Assembly (NCBI GenBank): GCA_024280375.1
Contig: JAJRQF010000012.1
Coordinates: 1-36,418, forward strand
Reading direction: 5' to 3'
DNA: 36,418 nt
From: Alphaproteobacteria bacterium
GTDB lineage: Bacteria > Pseudomonadota > Alphaproteobacteria > Rhizobiales > Rhizobiaceae
Part shown: positions 25,328 through 32,779 of the stretch, in pieces
Numbering within the stretch: position 1 is the first letter of the stretch
Layout of the letters: every line of letters begins with the position of its first letter
Position numbers and translations under genes: made by a program
Notes under the pieces: generated by a model
The model's input: the letters and a program-made list of their open reading frames with translations, nothing else
The model's database searches: none
What the model was told of the DNA's origin: nothing

Positions 25328-25590
25328 TCTGAAAAACCCCGCAAGCAAAAGCGCCAATTCAACTTGTGCGTCCAAATTGTTGGTTTAATACAATCTGCTA
25401 TGCAATTTGACACATCCCACCTGCGTTAACCATATATTTACTATTGCTATTGGCCCCTCGATTGTGATTGGTTAATGAAAGTGTTACCTGATCATTATCA
25501 TTTTAAGTAGTTTCGGTATCAGGTTTGATCGGTTTGAGTTTATTAACCGGTTTGAAATGGCGGATGGTTGAGAACGGTTTTATTGGGTTT

Positions 25591-26718
25591 ATGAGGGAAC
25601 AAATTTCTAGGGCATTGCTCTTATTTGTGATTTGTATTTCGGTCGCGGCTTGTAATATCCGACCGAAGGAAAGCATTCAGATAAGAAGTTTGACACCAAC
25701 TGAAGCGGTAGACATTTATGCCGCCGACACATCAGTCTCGACCAAAACTGTCACTAATAGTTCGTACACCTCTATTTTAGCTCTTTCCGGGGGCGGTGCT
25801 GATGGCGCGTTTGGCGCAGGCATTTTAAATGGCTGGACCAAAAAAGGCACCAGACCAAAATTTGATATTGTAACGGGCGTTTCAACCGGTGCGCTTATGG
25901 CCGCAATGGCATTTCTTGGGCCGCAATATGACAATGCGATTCGCGAACTTTACACCACGCAAACCAACGACAAGATTTTCCGAAACAAAGGTTTCGCCGG
26001 ATATTTTTCCGATAGTCTTTATGATTATACGCCATTAAAAAAGCAGATTCAGTCGATTGTTAACCGTTCTTTCCTCGACAAGGTTGCCGCCGAGCACGCA
26101 AAGGGCAGGCGGCTTTATATTGCCACCACCAATCTGGATGCCGGAACGCAGGTAATCTGGAATATGGGTGAAATTGCAAATGGCAATCGCCACAATGCCG
26201 TATTGATGTTTCAAAAGGTATTACGTGCATCTGCGGCCATTCCTGGATATTTCAAGCCGGTTTACATAAAGCCGGTCAAGGGCGTTCAGCTGCGTCAGGC
26301 CCATGTTGATGGCGGGCTGAAAGAACCGATTTTGGTTTCAAGTTTTCTCTTTGCTTCAAAAGCCAAAAAGAAGCAGATATTTTTGATCGTCAATGGCCGC
26401 CTCAATCAGTTTGAACTGGAAAGCGCGGTCAAACCGGAATTGGCGGATATTGCGCGTAAATCGATCACCGAGCTTACTCGAAGCCTGCTTTCGACCAAAG
26501 TTTATCAAGGCTATGTTCGGGCCAGAAACTCCAATACACGCTTTAATCTGATTGCAATTCCCGACAATGTAACACCTTCGAAAGAGGCATTGGACTTTGA
26601 TCCGAAAAGAATGAGAAAGCTGTATGATGTCGGCTATCGGATTGCCACATCTTCTTCTCCCTGGAAGTCCGAACCGCCACGGCTGCAAGCCAATGACCGT
26701 ATTGCACGGGCCAATTAA
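25591..26718 (+). CDS. Patatin-like phospholipase, predicted lipoprotein
   Basis: This is a serine acyl-hydrolase of the patatin family with a Ser-Asp dyad. ATG at 25591 gives 375 aa, with a lipoprotein signal ending SVAAC (Cys21); ATG at 25564 or a start at 25525 would lengthen the N-terminus, and no start has a strong ribosome binding site. The oxyanion loop is LSGGGADGAFGAG, the nucleophile motif is GVSTGAL (G-x-S-x-G), and the catalytic Asp lies in HVDGGLKEP. It probably cleaves acyl chains of phospholipids at the inner face of the outer membrane or in the periplasm. The 3' end faces the convergent cytochrome P460 gene. Confidence 0.88.
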   Translation: MREQISRALLLFVICISVAACNIRPKESIQIRSLTPTEAVDIYAADTSVSTKTVTNSSYTSILALSGGGADGAFGAGILNGWTKKGTRPKFDIVTGVSTGALMAAMAFLGPQYDNAIRELYTTQTNDKIFRNKGFAGYFSDSLYDYTPLKKQIQSIVNRSFLDKVAAEHAKGRRLYIATTNLDAGTQVIWNMGEIANGNRHNAVLMFQKVLRASAAIPGYFKPVYIKPVKGVQLRQAHVDGGLKEPILVSSFLFASKAKKKQIFLIVNGRLNQFELESAVKPELADIARKSITELTRSLLSTKVYQGYVRARNSNTRFNLIAIPDNVTPSKEALDFDPKRMRKLYDVGYRIATSSSPWKSEPPRLQANDRIARAN

Positions 26719-26814
26719 AGCGATTTTGAATAGACTGTTTCTCAGTTAAGCGGCGCATTGTGTGTTCTGCGTGTGCAAAAACAATCAAATTCACATTGAT
26801 GAAAAAACAAAGAA

Positions 26815-26838
26815 CGGCGCATCTCTAAAAATGCGCCG
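26815..26838 (-). terminator. Terminator of the cytochrome P460 gene
   Basis: The perfect 8-bp arms CGGCGCAT and ATGCGCCG surround an 8-base loop. Read on the minus strand the hairpin is followed by a T-rich stretch (TTCTTTGTTTTTTC), typical of a rho-independent terminator for the gene ending at 26873. A second copy of the left arm, GCGGCGCAT at 26751-26759, could pair with the same right arm. Confidence 0.75.
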
Positions 26839-26872
26839 CTCGAATTTGATTTATAAAACTGGAGAAATTAAA

Positions 26873-27412
26873 TTATTTGGTGAAAACCATGTCGCCGCCC
26901 GGTGCGCCGGTGTGACATGCAATGCAACCTTTTTTCTTGCCCTTGGCAATCTTGCCCGCAAGCATCATGCCCTTGGGGTTTTTATCAAGCGAGCCATCTG
27001 GAAGAAATTTCGCCCAGAACCAGTCTTTATTGTCCGCGTCATATCCGGCTTCCCGCTTAAACATAACGGTGACTGCACCTAAATGTTTGCCCCGATTGGC
27101 CTGAACAGTTTCAACTTCCACATCCTTTGGACCGTAGTTGCGTTTAACAATTACTTCGCCGGAATGCCCATTTACCGAGGTTTTGCTGTAAAATGTTTCA
27201 AGAACAAATCCATGCGGTTCTGTGCCTTCATAAGGGAAGGTGTTAATTGTGTCGCTGCCGACCAGACGATCTTTTTCCAATGCGGCCCACAGTGCTTTCG
27301 CATAGGCTGCATCGTCTTTACTACCAAACGGAGCCATTTGGCTTTGTACGGCAGTTGACGAAAGAGCGATGGCAGCGGCTAAAACAAACCCGCCAATTTT
27401 TAGTTTTTTCAT
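26873..27412 (-). CDS. Cytochrome P460 family protein
   Basis: This is a periplasmic mono-haem c-type protein, 179 aa. ATG at 27412 is preceded by GGGAG at good spacing. Residues 1-25 form a Sec signal peptide (basic MKKLK, hydrophobic core, cleavage probably after AVQSQ or close by). The C-terminal haem motif is C163-I-A-C166-H167, unusually near the end, as in cytochrome P460 and cytochrome c'-beta. WFWAKFLPDG is the conserved block upstream. Some relatives oxidise hydroxylamine or bind NO. Whether the haem-crosslinking lysine of true P460 is present (Lys90 is one candidate) cannot be decided by eye. It is divergent from another periplasmic cytochrome gene. Confidence 0.85.
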   Translation of the reverse strand: MKKLKIGGFVLAAAIALSSTAVQSQMAPFGSKDDAAYAKALWAALEKDRLVGSDTINTFPYEGTEPHGFVLETFYSKTSVNGHSGEVIVKRNYGPKDVEVETVQANRGKHLGAVTVMFKREAGYDADNKDWFWAKFLPDGSLDKNPKGMMLAGKIAKGKKKGCIACHTGAPGGDMVFTK

Positions 27413-27481
27413 AAGTATTCTCCCACTATTTGTGATGCAATAAGTTATGCTACTGAATGTCGCAATCACGCCATATTCACG

Positions 27482-27568
27482 TTCGCTTGAGCGAAATCAC
27501 AAATTTTTGTTTATCCTCAAAAACTCAATGAAATCATGATGTTTCGCTATTGATCACGCTCCCGTGAT
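27482..27568. promoter_or_regulatory. Inverted repeats in the divergent cytochrome gap
   Basis: Two inverted repeats lie between the divergent cytochrome genes. TTCGCT-TG-AGCGAA spans 27482-27495, and ATCACG-CTCC-CGTGAT spans 27553-27568. Either could be an operator controlling both genes. Neither matches the FNR consensus (TTGAT-N4-ATCAA). No regulator gene is next to them. Confidence 0.35.
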
Positions 27569-27630
27569 TGGACAACATGCCATCTCCTTGCCCCAATAAC
27601 CAAAGTTCAACAGGGAGGAACGGTAAAGTT

Positions 27631-28392
27631 ATGAGTATTATCTCGCAAAATATCAAAGTGTCGCTTTCCATTTGCATAATTGCACTGGGTATGGGTGCTG
27701 CACATGCTGCCGGTGACATTGAAAAAGGGGAAAAGGTTTTCAAAAAATGCAAGGCATGTCACAAAATCGGAGAAGGCGCCAAAAATGCCATTGGGCCCGT
27801 ATTGACCGGGGTTGTGGGGCGAAAAGCAGCAACGTTTCCAGATTATTCATATGGAAAAAGCATGCGCAAGGTTCGAGAAACCGGGCTTGTTTGGAGCGAG
27901 GAAAATCTCGATGGCTGGCTAACCAATCCTAAAAAATTCCTGCGGAAAATTCTGGATACCCGCAAGGCAAAAGCCAAGATGAAATTCAAACTCAAAAAAC
28001 AAGCTGACAGGGATAATGTGATCGCCTATTTGAAAACTTTTTCAGTAGAAATGAAAAAAGGCGCCATGAAAAAGGATGATATGAAAACTGAAGCCACACC
28101 GGCCATGGCAAAACCCGCCATGGCGGTTGCAGCAACGCATATCTGTGTCGAAAACCAGTCTGGGAAAACACTTCTATTTGTGGTTGAGGCCAAGGGCGGT
28201 GAGCGGGTGGTTAAAACACTTAATGCGGCCGAAAACCTGTGCACACCACAGAAAATGGCTGATGCAGGTGGTACGGTTGGGGTGTTTTTGAATGAGGATG
28301 CGCTGGAAGGGTGCTCGCGGTTGGCAAAAGCGGGGCAGGCCGAGCGTTTGGTTGCCTACGAGCCGTTCGATAATTGCACCTGGGCCCAATAA
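27631..28392 (+). CDS. Cytochrome c with four-Cys C-terminal domain
   Basis: This is a periplasmic protein of 253 aa with two parts. ATG at 27631 gives a clear signal peptide ending AHA (residues 24-26), with GGGAGG upstream. Residues 28-137 are a class I cytochrome c of the c2/c550 type: C40-K-A-C43-H44, GPVLTGVVGRKA and a probable methionine ligand Met117, ending with NVIAYLKTF. A Lys/Met/Ala/Pro linker (about 138-168) leads to an ~85-residue domain with Cys172, Cys204, Cys228 and Cys249, enough for two disulfides. I do not recognise that domain. The gene is divergent from cytochrome P460, so both may serve one redox process. Confidence 0.88.
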   Translation: MSIISQNIKVSLSICIIALGMGAAHAAGDIEKGEKVFKKCKACHKIGEGAKNAIGPVLTGVVGRKAATFPDYSYGKSMRKVRETGLVWSEENLDGWLTNPKKFLRKILDTRKAKAKMKFKLKKQADRDNVIAYLKTFSVEMKKGAMKKDDMKTEATPAMAKPAMAVAATHICVENQSGKTLLFVVEAKGGERVVKTLNAAENLCTPQKMADAGGTVGVFLNEDALEGCSRLAKAGQAERLVAYEPFDNCTWAQ

Positions 28393-28432
28393 AATCAGCA
28401 CGATAGTAATTTTGCATTTTAAATTTACAAAA

Positions 28433-28459
28433 CCCCCGATGTAAAAAATGCATCGGGGG
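28433..28459. terminator. Bidirectional terminator
   Basis: The perfect 9-bp arms CCCCCGATG and CATCGGGGG enclose a 9-base A-rich loop. T-rich sequence follows on the minus strand (TTTTGTAAATTT) and, less strongly, on the plus strand. It lies between the convergent cytochrome c and LOG-family genes and should stop transcription from both. Confidence 0.85.
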
Positions 28460-28471
28460 CTTATGCTTGTT

Positions 28472-29314
28472 TTACAGTCCGTAATGATCCGCAATGATCT
28501 TCCAGCCTTCCTTGGCCGAATCAACTATCTTAAACAGATCAATATCTTCCGGAGAGACGGTTCCCTCTTCCACCAATGCTTCAATATTGATGACCCGTTC
28601 CCAGAATTTCTGGCCGAACAATAATACGGGAATACGCTCCATCCGGCCGGTTTGAATGAGGGTCAATGTTTCAAAAAACTCGTCCAGTGTGCCAAATCCA
28701 CCTGGAAACACGGCAACCGCCCGCGCCCGCATGAGAAAATGCATTTTGCGGATCGCGAAGTAATGGAAGTTCAAACAAAGTTCAGGCGTCACATATTTGT
28801 TCGGCGCCTGTTCATGCGGTAAAACAATGTTAAGGCCAATAGAATGTGCATTTACATCCTGCGCCCCGCGGTTTCCGGCCTCCATTACACCCGGCCCGCC
28901 GCCGGTAACCACCACATATTCCTTGCCGTCTTTCTTCAAAGATTCAAGCGATGCCATTTGCGCGAACTGTCGAGCTTCCTCGTAATATTTTGAATTCTCT
29001 TCAAGGTTCTTTCTGGCAATCGGGGTTTTGGCAGCCCATGCCTCGCCGCCGGGTTCTGGAATTCGAGCACCGCCAAATAAAACGACGGTGGATTCAATGC
29101 CTGCTTCAGTCAACACCATTTCGGGTTTCAGCAATTCCAGTTGCAGGCGTATAGGTCTGGTTTCTTCTTTGCAAAGAAAGTCCTGATCATCAAATGCCAG
29201 CTTATAGGCCGGAGCTCTGGTTTGCGGGGTATCTGGAACCTTGCGCACCCGCTCCCGGTCCTCACCGGAATGTTTGAGGGGGTTATGGTGTTTTTCGATT
29301 GGAGTTGAACTCAT
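28472..29314 (-). CDS. LOG-family protein (TIGR00730-like)
   Basis: This is a Rossmann-like nucleotide phosphoribohydrolase of the LOG ('Lonely guy') family, 280 aa. The family hydrolyses cytokinin riboside monophosphates or AMP-like nucleotides to the free base and ribose 5-phosphate. The diagnostic motifs are GGGPGVMEAGNRGA and PGGFGTLDEFFETLTLIQTGR (the PGGxGTxxE box). AGGA precedes ATG. The first ~75 residues are a charged extension before VVLFGGARIPEPG, so it belongs to the longer bacterial subgroup and not the ~190-aa plant-like LOGs. The physiological substrate in this organism is unknown; a cytokinin role should not be assumed. Confidence 0.88.
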   Translation of the reverse strand: MSSTPIEKHHNPLKHSGEDRERVRKVPDTPQTRAPAYKLAFDDQDFLCKEETRPIRLQLELLKPEMVLTEAGIESTVVLFGGARIPEPGGEAWAAKTPIARKNLEENSKYYEEARQFAQMASLESLKKDGKEYVVVTGGGPGVMEAGNRGAQDVNAHSIGLNIVLPHEQAPNKYVTPELCLNFHYFAIRKMHFLMRARAVAVFPGGFGTLDEFFETLTLIQTGRMERIPVLLFGQKFWERVINIEALVEEGTVSPEDIDLFKIVDSAKEGWKIIADHYGL

Positions 29315-29450
29315 AAATTAATTCCTGTTTTGTAATAGAACGTGGGATCATGGACCTGATTGATTGACGCTTTGTAACGCTTGGCATAGTTTCGCAAAAA
29401 ATTGAAATGGGCGGTCAGAACTTATTTTCCCGCTAGCGAAAGGAATATCT

Positions 29451-30308
29451 ATGGGCAATTCAGATTTAGTTCAATTGCAAGCGACAATCGACAAGGCATT
29501 TGATGACCGAGATAATGTTAATCTAACCACCAGCGGCGAAATTCGCGAGGCGGTGGATGAAGCATTAATTCTGTTGGACAAGGGCGAAGTCCGGGTTGCT
29601 GAAAGAGCCGGTTCCAATGGCGATTGGCAGGTCAATCAATGGCTGAAAAAAGCCGTGCTTTTATCTTTCAAATTAAATGATATGCAAATTATTCAAGGCG
29701 GTTCCGGCCAATCCAGTTGGTGGGACAAGGTGCCGTCAAAGTTTGAGGGATGGGACGCTGAAAATTTCCGCAAAGCCGGGTTTCGCGCCGTACCAAATTG
29801 CATTGTGCGCCGTTCGGCCTATATCGCCCCAAGCGTCGTGTTGATGCCGTCTTTCGTCAATCTGGGTGCTTATGTCGATGAGGGCGCTATGGTCGATACA
29901 TGGGTGACCGTTGGCTCATGCGCGCAAATCGGCAAGAATGTACATCTTTCCGGCGGCGTTGGCATTGGCGGGGTGCTGGAACCCTTGCAGGCCGGTCCGG
30001 TGATTATCGAAGACAATTGTTTTATCGGTGCGCGTTCAGAAGTTGTTGAAGGCTGCATTGTGCGTGAAGGCGCGGTATTGGGCATGGGCGTGTTTATTGG
30101 CCAGTCCACCAAGATCGTCAATCGCGCAACCGGTGAAATTTCCTATGGCGAAGTTCCTGCTTATTCGGTGGTAGTGGCCGGCACCATGCCCGGTAAACCA
30201 ATGCCAAACGGCAAACCTGGCCCCAATCTCTATTGCGCGGTTATCGTAAAAACAGTCGACGAGCGGACTCGTTCCAAAACATCAATTAATGAGCTGCTTA
30301 GGGATTGA
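29451..30308 (+). CDS. dapD: Tetrahydrodipicolinate N-succinyltransferase
   Basis: This enzyme transfers succinyl from succinyl-CoA to tetrahydrodipicolinate in the succinylase branch of lysine and meso-diaminopimelate synthesis. It has 285 aa, normal length. The N-terminal helical domain (to about residue 105) precedes a left-handed beta-helix of hexapeptide repeats (about 110-260), including [32 protein letters not shown] and the [16 protein letters not shown] block. AGGA lies before ATG. It is followed after eight bases by a DUF805 gene and then dapE, which acts two steps later, so this is a dap operon. Confidence 0.97.
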   Translation: MGNSDLVQLQATIDKAFDDRDNVNLTTSGEIREAVDEALILLDKGEVRVAERAGSNGDWQVNQWLKKAVLLSFKLNDMQIIQGGSGQSSWWDKVPSKFEGWDAENFRKAGFRAVPNCIVRRSAYIAPSVVLMPSFVNLGAYVDEGAMVDTWVTVGSCAQIGKNVHLSGGVGIGGVLEPLQAGPVIIEDNCFIGARSEVVEGCIVREGAVLGMGVFIGQSTKIVNRATGEISYGEVPAYSVVVAGTMPGKPMPNGKPGPNLYCAVIVKTVDERTRSKTSINELLRD

Positions 30309-30316
30309 TCTATAAA

Positions 30317-30697
30317 ATGAGTACTCAATCAAAATATACGCTGAAATGGTTGTTTTTCGAGTTTGACGGCAGAATAAGGCGGATGACCTATTTTCTGTCC
30401 GGTGTATTTTTTGTGTTGCTCTACACCTATATTACCGCTGCAATTTTTCAAACACCCAAATCTAGTGCGCTGTTGGGTTGGCTCGGTTTGGCGTTCCTTG
30501 GTTTAATGGCGGTATCTTTGTGGGCGACAATAGCGCTTTCTGTTAAACGGCTGCACGACCTTGGGTTTCCCGGTGTAATGACTGTGGTTATGTTCATTCC
30601 AATGGTGTCATTTTTATTCTTTTTTGCGCTCTGTCTGGTTCCGGGCAATCCGGGAAAAAATCAATATGGTAGCTCTCCTGTAATGCCTGATCAATAA
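30317..30697 (+). CDS. DUF805 family membrane protein
   Basis: This is an inner-membrane protein of 126 aa. ATG at 30317 gives MSTQSKYTLKWLFFEFDGRI. DUF805 features are the F.F.GR(I)RR.TYF opening, three to four hydrophobic helices (about residues 24-44, 53-75 and 88-112) and the conserved SVKRLHDLGFPG loop. The family's function is unknown. It lies between dapD and dapE with gaps of only eight and seven bases, so it is cotranscribed with them; a biochemical role in lysine synthesis is not implied. Confidence 0.88.
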   Translation: MSTQSKYTLKWLFFEFDGRIRRMTYFLSGVFFVLLYTYITAAIFQTPKSSALLGWLGLAFLGLMAVSLWATIALSVKRLHDLGFPGVMTVVMFIPMVSFLFFFALCLVPGNPGKNQYGSSPVMPDQ

Positions 30698-30704
30698 GGT
30701 TCCC

Positions 30705-31904
30705 ATGACTGACACTCTTTCCAGACCGTCTGAATATCTGCAAAATTTAATCCGCTGTCCGTCGGTTACTCCAAATGAAGGTGGGGCGCTTGATTATCTG
30801 CAAGTCGAGTTGGAAAAGCTCGGATTTGAAGTGCATCGAATGGTATTCAGTGATGAAAATACCCCCGATGTGGACAATTTATATGCAAGATTAGGTTCTG
30901 CTGCGCCCCACATTTGCTTTGCAGGGCACACAGATGTGGTGCCGGTTGGCAATGAGAAAGACTGGTCGAAACCACCCTTTGATGCAGATATTGTCGAAGG
31001 CGAAATGATCGGGCGCGGTGCCGTCGATATGAAAGGTGGCATTGCGTGCTTCATGGCCGCAGTCGAAGCCCATATCTCAAAGTACGGTAAGCCTGAAGGT
31101 TCAATTTCATTCCTGATTACCGGAGATGAGGAAGGCCCATCAATCAATGGAACTGATAAATTACTTAAATGGGCAACTGAGCGCGGTGAGAAATTCGATG
31201 CCTGCATTGTTGGTGAACCTTCAAATTCAACCAAGATTGGCGACACCATTAAAAATGGCAGGCGCGGGTCCTTGTCGGGGAAACTAATTGTCCATGGGGT
31301 TCAGGGCCATGCCGCCTATCCGCATTTGGCCGATAATCCGGTTCGTGGCCTGATGGATTTGCTCGACAGTTTGTTGGCAACGCCATTTGATCAGGGCACG
31401 GATGAGTTTCAACCAACCAACCTGGAGGTAACCTCCGTTGATGTGGGAAATCCCGCCGCGAACGTAATTCCTGCTTCGGCCTCGGCAATTTTCAATGTGC
31501 GCTTTAACGATACCTGGACCGGAAGCTCCATGGTTGAAGAGATTAAAGAACGGTTTGAACAAGGTGCGGCCAAAGCAAAAATTCGCAAGGGCAGGCCGCA
31601 GCCGGTAAAATATTCAATTGAGTGGATTGGCCGGGTAAGCCCGGTATTCCTGACCATGGACGAGCGGTTGATAAAGACACTTATGGCGGCAATCCGGTCT
31701 ATAACCGGTAGCCTGCCAAATCTTTCAACCGGCGGCGGAACCTCGGATGCGCGCTTTATCAAGGACTATTGTGCTGTGGTTGAGTTTGGTCTGATCGGTC
31801 AAACAATGCATCAGGTTGATGAACGTGTTGGCCTGAAAGATCTCGATACTTTAACCAGCATATACAGCGAGTTTCTGGACGGATATTTCAGCAAGAATTC
31901 TTAA
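30705..31904 (+). CDS. dapE: Succinyl-diaminopimelate desuccinylase
   Basis: This zinc aminoacylase-family (M20) enzyme cleaves N-succinyl-LL-diaminopimelate to succinate and LL-diaminopimelate. It has 399 aa. Metal and catalytic residues are visible: CFAGHTDVVPVG (H-x-D), GRGAVDMKGG (bridging Asp), TGDEEGPS (catalytic Glu and metal Glu), VGEPSN and the C-terminal QTMHQVDERV (His ligand). The lid/dimerisation domain lies at about residues 180-295. AAGG precedes ATG. It completes the dapD-DUF805-dapE operon. Confidence 0.97.
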   Translation: MTDTLSRPSEYLQNLIRCPSVTPNEGGALDYLQVELEKLGFEVHRMVFSDENTPDVDNLYARLGSAAPHICFAGHTDVVPVGNEKDWSKPPFDADIVEGEMIGRGAVDMKGGIACFMAAVEAHISKYGKPEGSISFLITGDEEGPSINGTDKLLKWATERGEKFDACIVGEPSNSTKIGDTIKNGRRGSLSGKLIVHGVQGHAAYPHLADNPVRGLMDLLDSLLATPFDQGTDEFQPTNLEVTSVDVGNPAANVIPASASAIFNVRFNDTWTGSSMVEEIKERFEQGAAKAKIRKGRPQPVKYSIEWIGRVSPVFLTMDERLIKTLMAAIRSITGSLPNLSTGGGTSDARFIKDYCAVVEFGLIGQTMHQVDERVGLKDLDTLTSIYSEFLDGYFSKNS

Positions 31905-31942
31905 ATTGGGTTCAGACCCTAACAATATTGGCTCCGATACTA

Positions 31943-32536
31943 ATGAATTTCAATGCAAATTATATTTTGTTGAATATGGCTGCCAGCATTAAAATAATGT
32001 TTGGTGGTGCGCAAGGTATTGGTGAATTGGATCATTCTGCATCCGGGTTTCTGCGGTCATTCTGGGCACTGTTATTTGCGCTACCGTTTACACTTAGCAA
32101 TAAGTATTCGGAATATGGATCAGCCGTAAGTTCTGGTGAAACCAATCAGACGATTTCGGTTTTCCCGTATTTGCTCATTCAGGAAATGGCCTCTCTGCTG
32201 GCCTATTTTCTTTCCCTGTTGGTTCTTTATTCAATTTGTCGAACATCAGGCTTCAAACATCGATTTCCAATTGCTGTTATCTCGCTCAACTGGAGCAGCC
32301 TGTCGATGACTATTTTGTCATTTCCGGTTTTGGTTTTAATGGGAGCAATTGGTCAAGCCAGCGCAATTTTACCATTCATGGTACTTGCATTGATGATTGT
32401 CTTTACGCTGGCGATGTTCAATGTGCTGCGTTTGGCTTTGGAAATACCCGTAAGATCAGCAATAATTTATGTTTTCGTGCTTTCGGTATTTGAGATCATT
32501 GCCTATTTTAAACTACTGGAATTGGCCGGACTTTGA
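31943..32536 (+). CDS. Predicted multi-pass membrane protein, Yip1-like
   Basis: This protein has 197 aa with about five hydrophobic helices (roughly residues 40-60, 80-105, 115-140, 145-170 and 173-195). It has no catalytic motif and no clear family signature. The arrangement resembles bacterial Yip1-domain or DUF-type membrane proteins, but that is only an impression. ATG at 31943 is preferred to TTG at 31928; neither has a good ribosome binding site. It follows dapE by 38 bases on the same strand and may be the last gene of that operon. Confidence 0.65.
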   Translation: MNFNANYILLNMAASIKIMFGGAQGIGELDHSASGFLRSFWALLFALPFTLSNKYSEYGSAVSSGETNQTISVFPYLLIQEMASLLAYFLSLLVLYSICRTSGFKHRFPIAVISLNWSSLSMTILSFPVLVLMGAIGQASAILPFMVLALMIVFTLAMFNVLRLALEIPVRSAIIYVFVLSVFEIIAYFKLLELAGL

Positions 32537-32574
32537 TTGTGGGCACAGGAATGGCCGTGTGGTGTTAAGGTTTT

Positions 32575-32720
32575 TAGACTCTTTCACGTTTACATGGAAG
32601 CAGTCAGGACGCGAATAGTGGCCCGGTGCTTATGCACCGCCCTCGCGGAGGCCGGGCGCAAGCCCGATTTGCCGTGAGCGAAAGTAATCTGGAGTGGTTC
32701 CATCCAAAGATGGACACGCT
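32575..32720. repeat. Dispersed structured repeat, copy B
   Basis: This element is homologous to 9775-9919, collinear over its length and beginning with the same TAGACT. The hairpins are CGGTGC/GCACCG (32624-32629, 32634-32639), CGGGC/GCCCG (32653-32657, 32662-32666) and TCCATC/GATGGA (32699-32704, 32709-32714). Each stem differs from copy A by compensating changes. An additional CCTC/GAGG stem (about 32641-32651) is clearer here than in copy A. It lies in the gap before the PhnD-like gene. Confidence 0.75.
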
Positions 32721-32779
32721 ATAGCACGTTATTTTAGTGGTTTAGCCTGATAAAGGACGGGAGCGGTATGGGAGGTAAA

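Noticed and set aside
27534-27580. FNR/NnrR box in the divergent cytochrome gap
   Set aside because: The inverted repeat ATCACG-N4-CGTGAT lacks the TTGAT/TTGTC half-site pattern of that family.
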